Program-made: the position numbers and the translations under genes | The notes under the pieces: model-generated | The model's input: only the letters and a program-made list of their open reading frames with translations | Database searches by the model: none | What the model was told of the DNA's origin: nothing | NCBI GenBank assembly: GCA_024803745.1 | Contig: JANJXV010000002.1 | Location: 39,329,757-39,393,756, forward strand | Length of the DNA stretch: 64,000 nucleotides | Direction: 5' to 3' | From: Megascapheus bottae | Taxonomy: Eukaryota; Chordata; Mammalia; Rodentia; Geomyidae | In this document: positions 45,313 through 57,199 of the stretch, in pieces | Layout: the number at the start of each line of letters is the position of its first letter | How positions within the stretch are numbered: the first letter of the stretch is position 1

Positions 45313-45723
45313 GTAAAAAGGGAAATGAGCAATATAATACTTCTTTGTTTTAATAATAGAAAGCAGACTCATTTAGGTTCTTAAAATGCAATAAAGTGAA
45401 AGAACAAAGTTTCTTGGCAGAGAAGATTAGGTAAGCTACACAGATTTCCTTCTTTCCCTCCCAACACAAAATAGGTCTGACCTATCCTCAAAGTATTTTA
45501 TTCAACAACTGAGGATGAATGGAAACATCTGGCCTCAGAGCATCCTTTCCCAGTAACAATGCCACATGTCAGTCAACATATTTTTTCCAAAACACAAACA
45601 GTGCTGATGAACTTTCATTCAAAATAACTACTCTCTCCTAATTCAACAAGATTTCCTTTGTTCTCCAGATATATGCAAGAGGAATTCCTAGCCTGTTTAT
45701 ATGTTTATATCTATTCTAGTCCG

Positions 45724-45769
45724 TCCTTCCTTCCTTCCTTCCTTCCTTCCTTCCTTCCTTCCTTCCTTC
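45724..45769. repeat. (TTCC)n microsatellite
   Basis: Eleven or so TTCC units. It produces a KEGR-type artefact frame on the minus strand. Confidence 0.95.
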
Positions 45770-47115
45770 TATAGGTGTTATTGCTTGAACTCATGCCCTT
45801 GTACCTACCAGCTGGTGCTCTACAACTGGGATACATGAGTCCAGTTTTTTTTTTACTGCATAGTCTTATCCTTGTGACCCCTTTCTTCTGAAGCATGAGC
45901 TTGATCCAAAGGCCTATCCACTTTAGGTGCCTCTTAGCCATTGTGATCAGGTGCATACATCACTCTGCCCACCATCCTTCCATGAACTTTTACAGAATTG
46001 TCTGCCTAGTCCGGCCATGGAATTGTGCTCCTGCTGTTCTCAGTCTCCCACAAAGCTTTACATGGCAGCTTCATGACGCTGTAAAGTTTTCTGCCAGTGG
46101 AACTTGAATAGTGATCTTCCCCTTTCAGGCTCTCAGGCAGGTAAGATTATAGTCATGAGGCACCTGCCTCTATAATGTCTTTACTGTCTCATCACAATTC
46201 TCTGTACTGGAGAATTAGTACTGGAAATTTTGTCTGACTTTGGCAATACACAGCTTTGAAAGGGTGTATATTCCAAATAAGGACAAATAACCATGAGGTG
46301 GTATAAAAAGAGCTCCTTTTCTCAACACAGAGTTTCAGTAATTGTTTCTTTGCTTGTTTAAAAATTCCATTTTCATTTCCCAAGTTTTCAAGAAAATAAA
46401 TCCACTAGAACTCTGCTATAAAATAACTTTGATGTTATCACCAAATTGTTTTATAGTCTATAATATTGTGGAGTTTTTTAGCATTGATTATCTACAAGTG
46501 CATTACATTTAGGCAATCCAAAAAGATATTACAATAGTAATGAAAAACCAATAGAGTTATGAGGGTTATTTCAGTGAAAATGTCGAAATTCAAAGTTTCT
46601 TTAGAAAAATAGGATGCTGTCTTTTGCACTAAAACAGCAGCATGTATTCGTTAGTAGTCCTGTGGGATGCTTTCAGTAGATCAATGAACTTTAACTCAAC
46701 TAACTCTGTTTTAAGTAACTACATATGTTTTCCAGAAACTGTGTTGCCTAACACAAATACAAAGCAGAATAATGATTTTCATCTCCACCTATCTGTTTTA
46801 TGATTTTAAAACTCTGAACATAGATGTCTTGCTAAGATATGGTGTAGAATATACTCTCTGTTCCATGTCCATTTCCCCATACTCAGTCTACCCATAAATT
46901 CAGCATGACAGCAGTGGACAGTTCCCCCCAAATTACAGGCCTCTCCCTCCATAGAAGTTGCCTTAAGTGATTCTGCACCTTGATTTTCTTCCAATGCATA
47001 TTAATTTCTTGTTCTAGAAGATTGGGTAGGCTATGGAAGAACATGAATATTTCCCTGTCTCCAGGTCTCTTTTGAAAGAACTTAATTTTGAATTTATATC
47101 TGTTCTCTATTTTTC
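45770..47115. other. Unassigned sequence
   Basis: 45,775-45,860 ('gcttgaactcatgcccttgt', 'agttttttttt') has a faint SINE-like feel but no diagnostic block. The frames at 45,895-46,107, 46,192-46,383 and 46,806-46,994 lack splice support. Confidence 0.4.
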
Positions 47116-47119
47116 TTTG

Positions 47120-47215
47120 TGATTTTCTCTCTCTGTCCCTCTCCCTGTCACTGACCTTCCTCTCTGTCTCTGTCTCTCTGTCTCTCTTTCTCTCTTTTCT
47201 TTCCTCACTTCCTCC
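47120..47215. repeat. TC-rich low-complexity tract
   Basis: Imperfect CTCTGTCTCTCT repeats, a polypyrimidine run on the plus strand. Confidence 0.85.
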
Positions 47216-47339
47216 TTCTATACCTTCCTTTGTTTACATTTTGCATTGATTTTGTTACCAAAATAAACAAGGACCAGAAAAGCAATGTTCCACACTTATA
47301 ATGTGGGGGATAGCAATTAAAAACTAGTTTTGAGGAAAA

Positions 47340-47468
47340 ATATCTCTAAGACTCCATTTTCAATCAACTAGTCATTTATTTCCATATACCATGGCACAAG
47401 TGGTACACCACCAGCAGAGTGAGTGAGCTGAGCATGGAAACACAACCCTGAATTCAAACCTGATATGA
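47340..47468 (+). mobile_element. SINE right-half fragment, degenerate
   Basis: 'aagactccattttcaatcaa' looks like the linker, and 'ccatggcacaagtggtacac' then 'cctgaattcaaacctg' like the Geo-like module. No head is visible. Confidence 0.4.
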
Positions 47469-47469
47469 G

Positions 47470-50350
47470 CAGAATCAAGGAATTTGAATATTGTCCTCAA
47501 TGCACTTATTACAAATTATCATAAGACCCTTCATTTATTCTTCAGGGAGAAGACAAATGCTAAATAATTTTGAATGAGAATGTCACTATCAGATACACCC
47601 AAAAAACCAATATTATTCTCTATCAAATATTTTTAGTGTCATACTATTACCCATATTTTTCAGAGAATATTTCTGATGAAGTATTTTTATAAAAGACAGA
47701 GCATTTCAGCCTATGCAGAGAAAAAAGGTAAAATGTGAATGTCAGAATTCACAAATAAATTGTCAGTAAATAAAATTAGAGATCAAACTCACCCTCGATG
47801 AAGCCATATGAATCCAAATTTCCATAGTTGAAAAGTTCCCTGGAATATATTTTGAACAATAATTTTTAAAATAAAATTGTTTGTTGTCCACCCAAAACAG
47901 TATTGCTTACAATATACTGGGGATTTGAAATTTCAGATAGATATTTCAAATTTTTTTCCTAAAAAGTAACATTGAGAAGACATAATACAAATTTTATCAT
48001 AAAATTCATCTGATAAAAAAATCAAATGTTACTTGACATTGTAGGAATATTATTCCTCTCATATGGCCAGAGAAATATAAAATATAATTAATGGTCTCCT
48101 AGACATAGCATTTATTCAATTCTGTACAAGTCATATTTCACCAATAAATCAGAATCCTTTTCTTGACTCAAATTACCTGAAATATTTTTTCTAATATAGT
48201 AAAATTCTCTTTAACAAGATTCACTTGTAACTATGTGAGAATTATTTTTCTGGCTTTAATTAATATATTCAGTCAACAGTCTTTTATGATTGTATTTAGA
48301 AACAAAATCAAATAAAGTGAATGCAAAACGACTCACCAACTCTTAATTTCAGCAGAGCAAAGCTTCTCTCTTTCTAAGCTGTATAACAGCTCATTGACTC
48401 AAATCACTTAGTTATCACCAAAAGTAAGAATTGCTGTGACATATATCTAAGGAAATCAAGGCAAAAAACCATTTGCCAAGTCATACTTTTCTCCAGAGTA
48501 ATTCAATGAATCGTCACAACATGACAACTGCATGATTTCTTGTTTAAAAAAAGTCAGACATAATGAAGCACAAAAAAATATGGATTTCGTTTCAAATGAT
48601 TGCAGCCTCTGAGACACATTCTTTCATTTACAGAATCATGATGCCAGAGAGCACACAAGCTAAGTAAATACATGATTGGGGAATAAATAAATAATAAGTT
48701 TGGTTAAGCTGAAAAGATAAAATTGACTTAAAAACAAACAATGTTTAGCAAACTTTTCCTCAAATATAGAAGGGTGAGGTAAATCTGGGTAATAAATTTT
48801 AAAGTTTCATGTCCAAGTCGAAAGTATGGGAATCTCATCTAGAGAATATCAGGAAATTTAGCTATCTGAAGATTAACAAGACATATTTTCACTGTAATCA
48901 AGTCCGTATCAGTAAATGAAATTTTCATTTAAATCTTAATAAAGCAGCAGACCACCTAACCTAAATGAAACTTCTAAAAAAAATCCATACAACTTGAAGT
49001 ATGTAATATTCACTTGATTCAATTTTTCTATTCAAAGTATGCTCAACCATAGCCATGAAATTCTATATTGAGGTCAATGGAGTGTTTTAAACCATTATAT
49101 TCACTATTCCTGATTTGTTCTTTTGAAATTGTTTCATATAGAGAATATTTTGCACTATCAAGCACTATGCTGATATTTGTGTGGAAAGTTTTTTATTTCC
49201 TAAAACTCATACAAAGGGGCAAAAGTTGCTCATAAAGAAAGGTCATGTAAAACTTCTTGTATATATGAAATAAGAAATGCCTTTCTGTCCATTTTGTTTA
49301 GCTATGCAGAGACTATCCCTCTCTGATGACCTGACACGTATCCAGACAACACCATCCATAACGAAAATCAATGCCATCAAGTCACTAAACAATTACTTTG
49401 TCTTTTTTAAAATGCACAAGTCTTCAAAAAAACAGAGATTTGGAGGCTGATTAATTTGCCATTTGTCTAGAATATTGCACTAATTGCAATATTTAAGAAT
49501 ATTTGTGCCCTCAAAAGCTAAAAAAAATTTTAAAAAGGTAAGGATCACCAGTCCACAGAAAAGGAATTTAGTGACACAGTAAATGGCTTCTACAAATCTA
49601 CACAATGGCAGTCCTAAGAACTTAGTTCAAATATAAGATCATAAGGGGCCGTGACTTATCTATCTATCTATTATATTTATATAAATATATATGGAAAATA
49701 TTTATGGTTTGAAAGTGGTTGTTAGTTTCTTAGCCAGTCATGTGAATGGGACATTATATAGTCACATTTTTGTAAAAAAAATATCATTTTAATTCTTTGA
49801 TGTTTGCTTCCCTTCTCTTGCATTTTGCATTGTGTTAATTCTGTCATCAAAATATTGATCTTTTCCTCTTTAGTCTCATAACTGAACAATCCCTCAGCAT
49901 GTACTTCTGTTCCCATCATTTTTCAAAGAAAAATTCTTCTTCCTACTATTGACTTCTTCTGAAAAAGACACAGACATCATTCAACTTCCAAGTTCTAATT
50001 TAAAATCTCAACTCTTAGATATTTCTTTGATTTACATTTTTTCCAGAGGCAAGTTTATTTTTTATCAATTTTGTAAAAATTGTTGTTTAAATTATGAAAA
50101 GCATATTTGCTGGCAAAAAAGTTCTAAAAAGGAAATCTATAGACATACAGAGATAAAAATGGAGATCCATTGTAATTCACTGATAAGGCTCCAGGAATTT
50201 GGAAAAGCAACATGAAAAAGAAGACGGGAGACAACAGAAGAGACTGGAACATTGATCCCTATCGCTGCATCTGGTAAAAGTGGACCTCAGACAGAAACCA
50301 TTGGCCACTCCACAGATTAGGGGCAGAATACAGGGAGTAAGTCTTTTAAT
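47470..50350. other. Unassigned AT-rich sequence
   Basis: 2.9 kb, the longest stretch here with no recognised repeat. A short TATC run lies at 49,658-49,672. The frames at 49,722-49,919 and 49,949-50,215 look AT-driven. The lack of young insertions over this length is notable but not extraordinary. Confidence 0.45.
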
Positions 50351-50362
50351 ACTTTCTTATAG

Positions 50363-50560
50363 GGCCGGGAGTTTGGCCTAGTGGTTAAAGTGCTTGCCTA
50401 GCATGCATGAAGACGCGGGTTCGATTCCTCGGTACCATATACATAGAAAAAAAGCCGGAAGTGGTGCTGAGGCTCAAGTGGTAGAGCTCTAGCCTTGAGA
50501 AAGTCCAAGGACAGTGCTCAGGCCCTGAGCTCAAGCCCAGGACTGGCAAAAAAAAAAAGT
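50363..50560 (+). mobile_element. SINE, IDL-Geo-like, first of a tandem pair
   Basis: GGGCCGGGAGTTTGGCCTAG, then AGTGGTTAAAGTGC, a perfect B box GGTTCGATTCC, and the right module ending 'aggactggc' plus A11. ACTTTCTTATAG (50,351-50,362) precedes it and recurs only after the second SINE. Confidence 0.95.
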
Positions 50561-50572
50561 CACATGTGGGGG

Positions 50573-50782
50573 CTGGGAGTTTGGCCTAGTGGTTAAAGTG
50601 CTTGCCTAGCATGCATGAAGACCCGGGTTCGATTCCTCGGTATCACATACATAGCAAAAAGCCGGAAGTGGTGCTGAGGCTCAAGTGGTAGAGTACTAAC
50701 CTTGAGAAAGTCCAAGGACAGTGCTCAGGCCCTGAGCCCAAGCCCAGGACTGGCAAAAACAAGCAAACAAACAAACAAAAAC
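50573..50782 (+). mobile_element. SINE, IDL-Geo-like, second of a tandem pair
   Basis: Nearly identical to the first copy, including AGTGGTTAAAGTGC, and separated from its tail by 12 bp 'gtcacatgtggg'. It ends 'ggactggc' and an AAAAC / AAAC-type tail, followed by ACTTTCTTATAG at 50,783-50,794. Confidence 0.95.
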
Positions 50783-51062
50783 ACTTTCTTATAGATTCTG
50801 AATATTAGTGTGCATTATAATATATATATTGATATTATTTCAACTGCTACCCAGCTATTCTTTATTGAAATAGATGATGATAATTTCTCAGTGTATGCTT
50901 TCATAATGAATGATCACGCTAAGAATAAATGATCATTCATCCTACTCTAAGATGATCCAAATACTTTCTTCAATTTGAGAGAAAAAAATCTTGAAGAGAA
51001 CACAATGACAATATCTGAAATAGCTTTCCTTCCTCTACACTCATGACTCCAATAAGTGATTT

Positions 51063-51500
51063 GTCCATAAATTTTTATTGTAATTATTAGAAGGGTTACA
51101 TAATATTCACCAGTTAGAAGGTGCATTACTTCACATACATTGATACCCTTTCTCATGTCTTGCTCCCCAATTCCCTTCCTCCACACCCGCCCCTCATCTG
51201 TGTTTTCCTCCCTTCTCTATCTGACTTAAAATAACCAAATATGCTTATATACAATATATCAGATAACCAGGTGAAATACTGTAACAGTATGAGATAACCA
51301 AGGGACAGCAAAAGAGAGGAGAGATAACATAGTACATTAAGGACAACAATCACTCATTATATGGCTTTTGTTTCTATATCCTGGAGGTCCTTTCATGTAG
51401 CACCATACTATATGACCTTATGTACCTAGGTTTTGTTCTATTGTAAATCTCTGCTAGGAGAGCCCAAGATTTCTACTGATTATAATAAATGAGGGAAACA
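51063..51500 (-). mobile_element. L1 3' fragment, younger lineage, with 15 bp target duplication
   Basis: The plus strand begins 'gtccataaatttttattgta' and runs through the C-rich complement of the G-rich tract (51,165-51,215) to 'aataaatgagggaaaca'. TCCAATAAGTGATTT flanks at 51,048-51,062 and 51,501-51,515. The A tail is very short. Confidence 0.95.
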
Positions 51501-51515
51501 TCCAATAAGTGATTT

Positions 51516-52260
51516 TAAAGAAAATTAGCAGTGGGTCTTTTAGAAACTACAGAGAATACTTTAAATTTTAGAAGCTGTTTAAGACAATGTAGCTAACTGT
51601 TCACTATAGGAGAGTTTTCTCAATGAGAATATTGTCCTTTCTAACAAAAGAAAATTGATCATCTACTTTCCTGATATTTTTTGACAATAACAAGAGACAC
51701 CACTTATAATACCACTAACATGATATTTTGTAATAGGTGACAGCAGGCATATTTTATTATCATTAATTGATAGATAAGCAGAACAAACCTCAGAGAGCTG
51801 AAGTGATAAGCTGAAAACCACATAGCTTGCAAGTGGTAAAATTAATGATGCAGAATTCATGTGCCATAAATTCAGTGCCACTCTCTCTATCTTATACAAT
51901 ATCATGATGCCAAAAGAATCAAGGAAACAACCAACCTGCATCCAGGATTTATTCTGTTTTTTAATTATTATTATTCCAGCTGATAATTAGAAGGAATAGT
52001 TACACTTGAAAATTAAGGGAAAAGAATTGCTTCTATGCAAAATATATAGGAAAGACATATGTAAAAATATATAGGATGTATGGCATGTCAACATCACTAC
52101 CACTCTTCGGGAACTCAAAACAAGAATCATATTTCCTTAACCTTCTCCCCAAATGGCTGTACAGTGAAGAACTAGCCAGATAATACCACCCTATGAAATT
52201 CAGATGGTAATAACTAAGAGGAATCTCAGTATTCAGCAAGCACTTAGCAAGGGGATATCA
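51516..52260. other. Unassigned sequence
   Basis: No repeat or exon recognised. Confidence 0.45.
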
Positions 52261-52264
52261 CAGC

Positions 52265-52430
52265 CTTAATGTTCACAGGTGCCTCCTTTCACCATCTCTC
52301 ACTTGGGCGGCCAAAAAACAGCTTCATGGGTATATAGGACCTATCCTTTCCTGTTACTGACGTCATTGCTAGAAATGCTCATTGAATTAAAGTTTTGTCT
52401 CTACACTTTATAATCATGGTTTGGTAAGAG
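52265..52430 (+). promoter_or_regulatory. TATA-like and palindromic CRE-like motifs, possibly in an old LTR
   Basis: 'gggtatataggac' (TATATA at 52,331-52,336), TGACGTCA at 52,358-52,365 and 'gaattaaagttttgtctcta' downstream give an LTR-like order. TGACGTCA is the full CREB/ATF consensus and keeps its CpG. Function is inference only. Confidence 0.25.
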
Positions 52431-52984
52431 TACTTATGTAAATAAAATCACCTGTCCAAAAATCAGTTGCTTCCAGAAATCAAAACTCTCACTTAAGACT
52501 ATTAGATTTTTCTCAAGTAGATTATATATAATGCAATTTAGTTTAAACATAAAGTGAGAACATGAATTAAATCTTTATCACTAGTGTAAATACATAAAAG
52601 ACATTTTACCTGAAACTATCAACAAAATAAAATTTAAAACATTAATATGCTTTATGATGTTGTATGAGATTGAATATATATAATTTATAAAAGTGGTCAA
52701 TTACATATTAAATCTGTACTCTATCAATGAGTACTTGACTCAGCTATCAGTATGTCATATACTTTCACAGCTACAAATCTTATCACCAAAATAATTTTTG
52801 TGCCTACAACATAATTCAGTATCATGGGAGTTTACATGTTACAAAATGTTGCTTTAGTTCAGTTAAATGTAATGTATGTGTACTTGTACTTTGAATGGGA
52901 TTTGTTTATTTTTAAATTACAAAGAGAATACAAGGACTTAGATGTTATAATATCTTTATGACTAAGTAATAAATTTATACATTT
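52431..52984. other. Unassigned AT-rich sequence
   Basis: No repeat or exon recognised. Confidence 0.5.
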
Positions 52985-53000
52985 AGAAATGCTGGGTCAT

Positions 53001-53473
53001 AGACTCAAAGGAACTTAGGCTCAATGGTTTCCCTCATTCGTCATAATCAGTAGAAACCTTAGGCTCTACTAGCAGAGATTTGCAATAGAGCAAAATCTTG
53101 ATACATAAGGACCTATAATGTGAAGCTAATTGAAAGGACCTCCAGGATAGTGAAACAAAAGCCATATAATGAATGATTCTTGTCCTTAATGTACTATGTT
53201 GTCTCTCATCTCCTTTGCTGTCCCTTGGTTATCTCATATTGGTATAGTATCTCACTTTGTTATCTGATATATTGAATTTATTTGTATTTGAATATTTGAA
53301 ATTTGATAGGGAAGGGGGGAAAACCAAGACAGGTGGGGGGTGTGGGGGGTGAGGGAAACGGGTACCAAGACATGTGAAAGGGTATCAATGTATGTGAATT
53401 AATGCACCTTCTATCTGGCAAATATCATGTAACCCTTTTACTAATTACAATAAAAATAAAATTAAAAAAAAAA
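53001..53473 (+). mobile_element. L1 3' fragment, younger lineage, with perfect 16 bp target duplication
   Basis: It begins 'agactcaaaggaacttaggc' and contains the G-rich tract (53,311-53,360), 'caccttctatctggcaaata' and 'actaattacaataaaaataa' plus an A tail. AGAAATGCTGGGTCAT is at 52,985-53,000 and 53,474-53,489. Confidence 0.96.
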
Positions 53474-53623
53474 AGAAATGCTGGGTCATTAATTAGATGA
53501 AATTTCATGCCTGTTCTCTGACTTTAGCATTCCTTACATCTTCATAACAAAATGCAAGCATGCAAAGCTTTGAGTTTTTTATTTTACATTATTGTAAATG
53601 AATTTCTAATATGATATAAAAAA

Positions 53624-53820
53624 GGGGCAGGAGTTTGGCCTAGTAATAGAATGCTTGCCTAGCATGCACGGAGACCTGGGTTTGATTCCTTGGTACCACA
53701 TACATAGAAAAGGCTGGAATTGATGCTGTGGCCCAAGTGGTAGAGCCCTTGCTTTGACAAAGCCAAAATCAGTGCTCAGGCCCTGAGTTCCAGCACCAGG
53801 ACAGGCAAAAATAAAATGAT
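53624..53820 (+). mobile_element. SINE, IDL-Geo-like, full length
   Basis: 'gggcaggagtttggcctagt' to 'caccaggacaggcaaaaata'. More substitutions than the young copies. Target duplication unclear. Confidence 0.9.
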
Positions 53821-55680
53821 AGGTCAGGGAAATTAGTCAAGAAGATAAAGGAGATAAGACAATGACCTAAATTGAGTGAAAGCCAATATTAAAATAAATA
53901 ACAAAAATATTTTGTGTTCTACAGTTTATGTTATATAATTGTTTTTTTATTATATATTACTCATATATACATAGATATGATATATATACATATAAAATAA
54001 TGGATATTATTTACATAGACTAACCAGGATATGTATAAAAAATTTATATTACCTCTTTTCTTGCTTCATTTCCTCCAATAAATATGCTGGCATTTTCAAG
54101 GGCCAACAAATAAAACTAAACAATTATTTACTGCATTAGTATTTACATGACCTAGAATATCTACATTCTAGAATATCTTCATTACCACAAATAAATAGCT
54201 ATTATTTGCTCTATTATACAGAATTGAAGACTAAAGTTCAATAAATATGCTTTAGTCCACCAACACTAATTACCAAAAATGAAAATTATATGATTTAATA
54301 AAAGAACTAGGTGACTTCAAAGTTCTTAATTTTCCTATTCTACAACATTACCTTGATTATGGGATTAAACATCATTTGTAATATGATTGTTTGATATGCC
54401 AAGTTCTGATATGAAAGACTTTTTGGTTTCATGAGTTCCTCTTTATAGTTCCTGAGAGTAAGGTAAGAAATGTACTCATGACAAAATATCTTTTAGCTCA
54501 CACCTGTGAGTTTACAATGTGTTTGTGCAAACAGGTGAGACATTATTTTTTAATGAAGCATTTCTACATGCCCTCATTTAAATTCTTAACTATTCAACAC
54601 TTAGGTTGTTTCTCCTACCAAAAGAAATTCTAATTGTCAATCTATATTCAAATTGTTCTAGTCAAATGAAGGAGACAGGAACTATGAATATATTCATATG
54701 AAGAGACTTTGTGGATAAGATGAAGGGACATTTTGATGAGAGTCAGCCATATTGATTACTAATACAGATTTTAATATAACTATATTGTAGGAGTTATAAT
54801 TGTTTCATATTTCTCAATCAATTTCAATATCTATGGAATCAATGTTTTACCTACAGCAATGGTATTGAAACCATAAATATTTCTTAGATATTTAGAGCTC
54901 TGCTGGATGCCTGAGGGGATTTTTGCAGATGAAATAAATTAAGGTAGTGCACAATACTGGCCCTTAGTTTGCATCAACCAAGTGAAGAGTCAGATGCTTC
55001 TTTTACACATTGTAAGATCTATTGTCTAAAACGTTAGAACCTGTGACCTCTGAATCTTTTTCAAATATTGAGTTTGTGAAGTGTTTAGTACTCCCAATGT
55101 CAAGGAAATAAAAGAAACATAGGAAAGCCTTAAATATATATATGTATATGTAATAATATCAATAATGATACCAACACAATCAACAAGACATTAGTATCAT
55201 CAGTACATGCCATAGGCCACACATTTGAAACATATTCAGTCTTTCACACAACTTCCAAAAGAGTAGATTTTACTTTCATTTCCAAGATGTGGAGCTAAGA
55301 GTTTTCAGAAGTTGCCATACTTCACCCATGGTCTATGAATGTTGGGAATGCACCAACGCTAAATGGTACAATTACTATTGTATTATTTTGCCTCTCACAT
55401 TTCTCATGAAATCAAAGAAATAAAAATGATACTGAAATGGTCTGGAAGTGGTTCTGAAATGGTCTACCTAAGAATAAATCTTAGATTTAAACTCACAGGC
55501 TCCAGAAAAGCCCTATGTATTTTCTCTGCTATTTTGCCATGTCATGTGCATAAGACACTGGTCCACCGTGGTGAATGATGTAGGATTATTGGGGTTCCTA
55601 GAGGTTATTTATAAACCAGGATCATTTGATTCTCTTAGATAAGGGTAAATTTCTCCTAGCATTTTAACATGAAAGAAAAC
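53821..55680. other. Unassigned AT-rich sequence
   Basis: 1.9 kb without a recognised repeat. TA-rich patches lie near 53,968-53,990 and 55,134-55,150. The 71-codon frame at 55,363-55,578 has no exon signals. Confidence 0.45.
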
Positions 55681-55684
55681 ACTT

Positions 55685-55912
55685 TTAAGCCAAGTACCAG
55701 TAGCAGATCATGCCTGCTATCCAAGCTACTCAGGAAGATGAGATATGAAAATCATAGTTCCAGGCTATCCAGGACAGGGAAGTGTATGAGACTTTTGTAT
55801 CCAGCTCATTACCAAATAGGCAGAAGTGATGAAGGCCAAGTGGTAGAGCGCCAGCCTTGATCAAAGGAGCTCAGGGACTGCACTGAGGTCCTGAGTTCAA
55901 TTCCCAGGAATG

Positions 55913-55913
<1 letters not shown>
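55685..55913 (+). mobile_element. SINE, B1-headed with Geo-like module, ending in a microsatellite
   Basis: 'aagctactcaggaagatgag' marks the head, 'gtatgagacttttgtatcca' the linker, and 'aagtggtagagcgccagcct' to 'gttcaattcccaggaatgg' the right module. The tail is replaced by (AC)n. Confidence 0.87.

Positions 55914-55914
<1 letters not shown>

Positions 55915-55960
<46 letters not shown>
55915..55960. repeat. (AC)n microsatellite
   Basis: 23 uninterrupted AC units directly at the 3' end of the SINE. Confidence 0.97.
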
Positions 55961-55963
<3 letters not shown>

Positions 55964-56995
55964 TTAGAAAGACCAATAACAAAAAATCCTATGGAAAAAT
56001 AATTTCCCCAAATATCAACTTCTACTAATTACCTGATGGTTTAAAAATTACTCTGTCAATTCTACCCATATTCACCATTGGCCACAATTAAATATTGTCT
56101 GAAAAGGCACTTACAGCAATGTTTACAATCAATTACTATTAGGAAATGAAACATAGGATTGATAGAGCCTCTTAAAAATCCAGATTCCTACTTTATATTT
56201 TTATCATGCATCATGTTACTATGTCTATTCTGCTCCTATAAATCCTCTTTATAACCAAACCAGAGCATGCATAACACATGCTGGTGAGAATCAAATGAAA
56301 GAAACATAACAAGATTAACAAAATAAACGACCTGTGGAAATCATCACAGGCTGGACAGTGTTCCAACAAATAATTGCTCAAAAGAGTATCCTGATTTTTT
56401 ATAGATCAAGTAAAGAATGTCATTTAAATACTTTCACAGTGGTTTCATTTGTCATTTTTATGTTGAGATTCTGGGTATAAAGAATAAACATGACTATTTT
56501 TAGAAACCTGATTGTTTCAAATTAATTTTAGTTACTGACATATCAGTAGCCAAAAACATCCTCTTGAAGAAACAAGCTAAGGGACAGTCTGCTGCTTTTA
56601 GCACTAAATACTTGTGTCCCCTGCTTGATTGCTTGCTTGGCAGATGCTCCAGTGTAGATAGATAGAAACCACTGAAATTCTTGTGACTCTTATACCACTT
56701 GCACTGACAACTTCTCAGTGGAGAACCCTCATACTATACCAATAACAGAATTGTGACTGTGATTAACAACTAGATTGGGTGAGAAATGGAGTAAATACTT
56801 TAAACTTTTGGAACAAATGAAATTATGAAATTATTTTATAGTTTACCAAGTGCTTAGGTAGCACAAAATCTATATATAATATAGACACAGTAATCTTTAT
56901 CAATGAAATATTAGAGTATCTAGAACCTTCTTCTTAATATCTGGAAAGTAAATTAAAAGGAATACTATTGGTTGCATATACACATCATTTTGCCT
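55961..56995. other. Unassigned sequence
   Basis: About 1 kb with no recognised repeat or exon. Confidence 0.5.
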
Positions 56996-56999
56996 TCTT

Positions 57000-57196
57000 T
57001 TTTTTTCTTTGCTAGTCCTGGGGCTAAAACTCAGGACCTGAACACTGTCCTTGGGCTTTCTTAAGGCTAGTGCTCTATCACTTGACCCACAATACCACTT
57101 CTGTCTTTTTCTATCTATGTGGTACCGAGGACTCGAACCTAGGGCTTTATGCATGCCAGGCAAGCACTCTAGCAGTAGACCACATTCCTGGTCCCA
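57000..57196 (-). mobile_element. SINE, IDL-Geo-like, full length
   Basis: The plus strand runs 'tttctttgctagtcctgggg' to 'gaccacattcctggtccc'. It is moderately diverged. The plus and minus frames crossing it are artefacts. Confidence 0.92.
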
Positions 57197-57199
57197 CTT

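Noticed and set aside
50363..50440. Possible tRNA genes from A-box and B-box matches in many SINE heads
   Set aside because: The sequences are ID-like SINE heads without a full cloverleaf and are always followed by the same right module and A tail.
55915..55960. CRISPR-like or satellite arrays
   Set aside because: Repeats here are microsatellites with 2-4 bp units. No array of longer repeats with unique spacers exists in the window.
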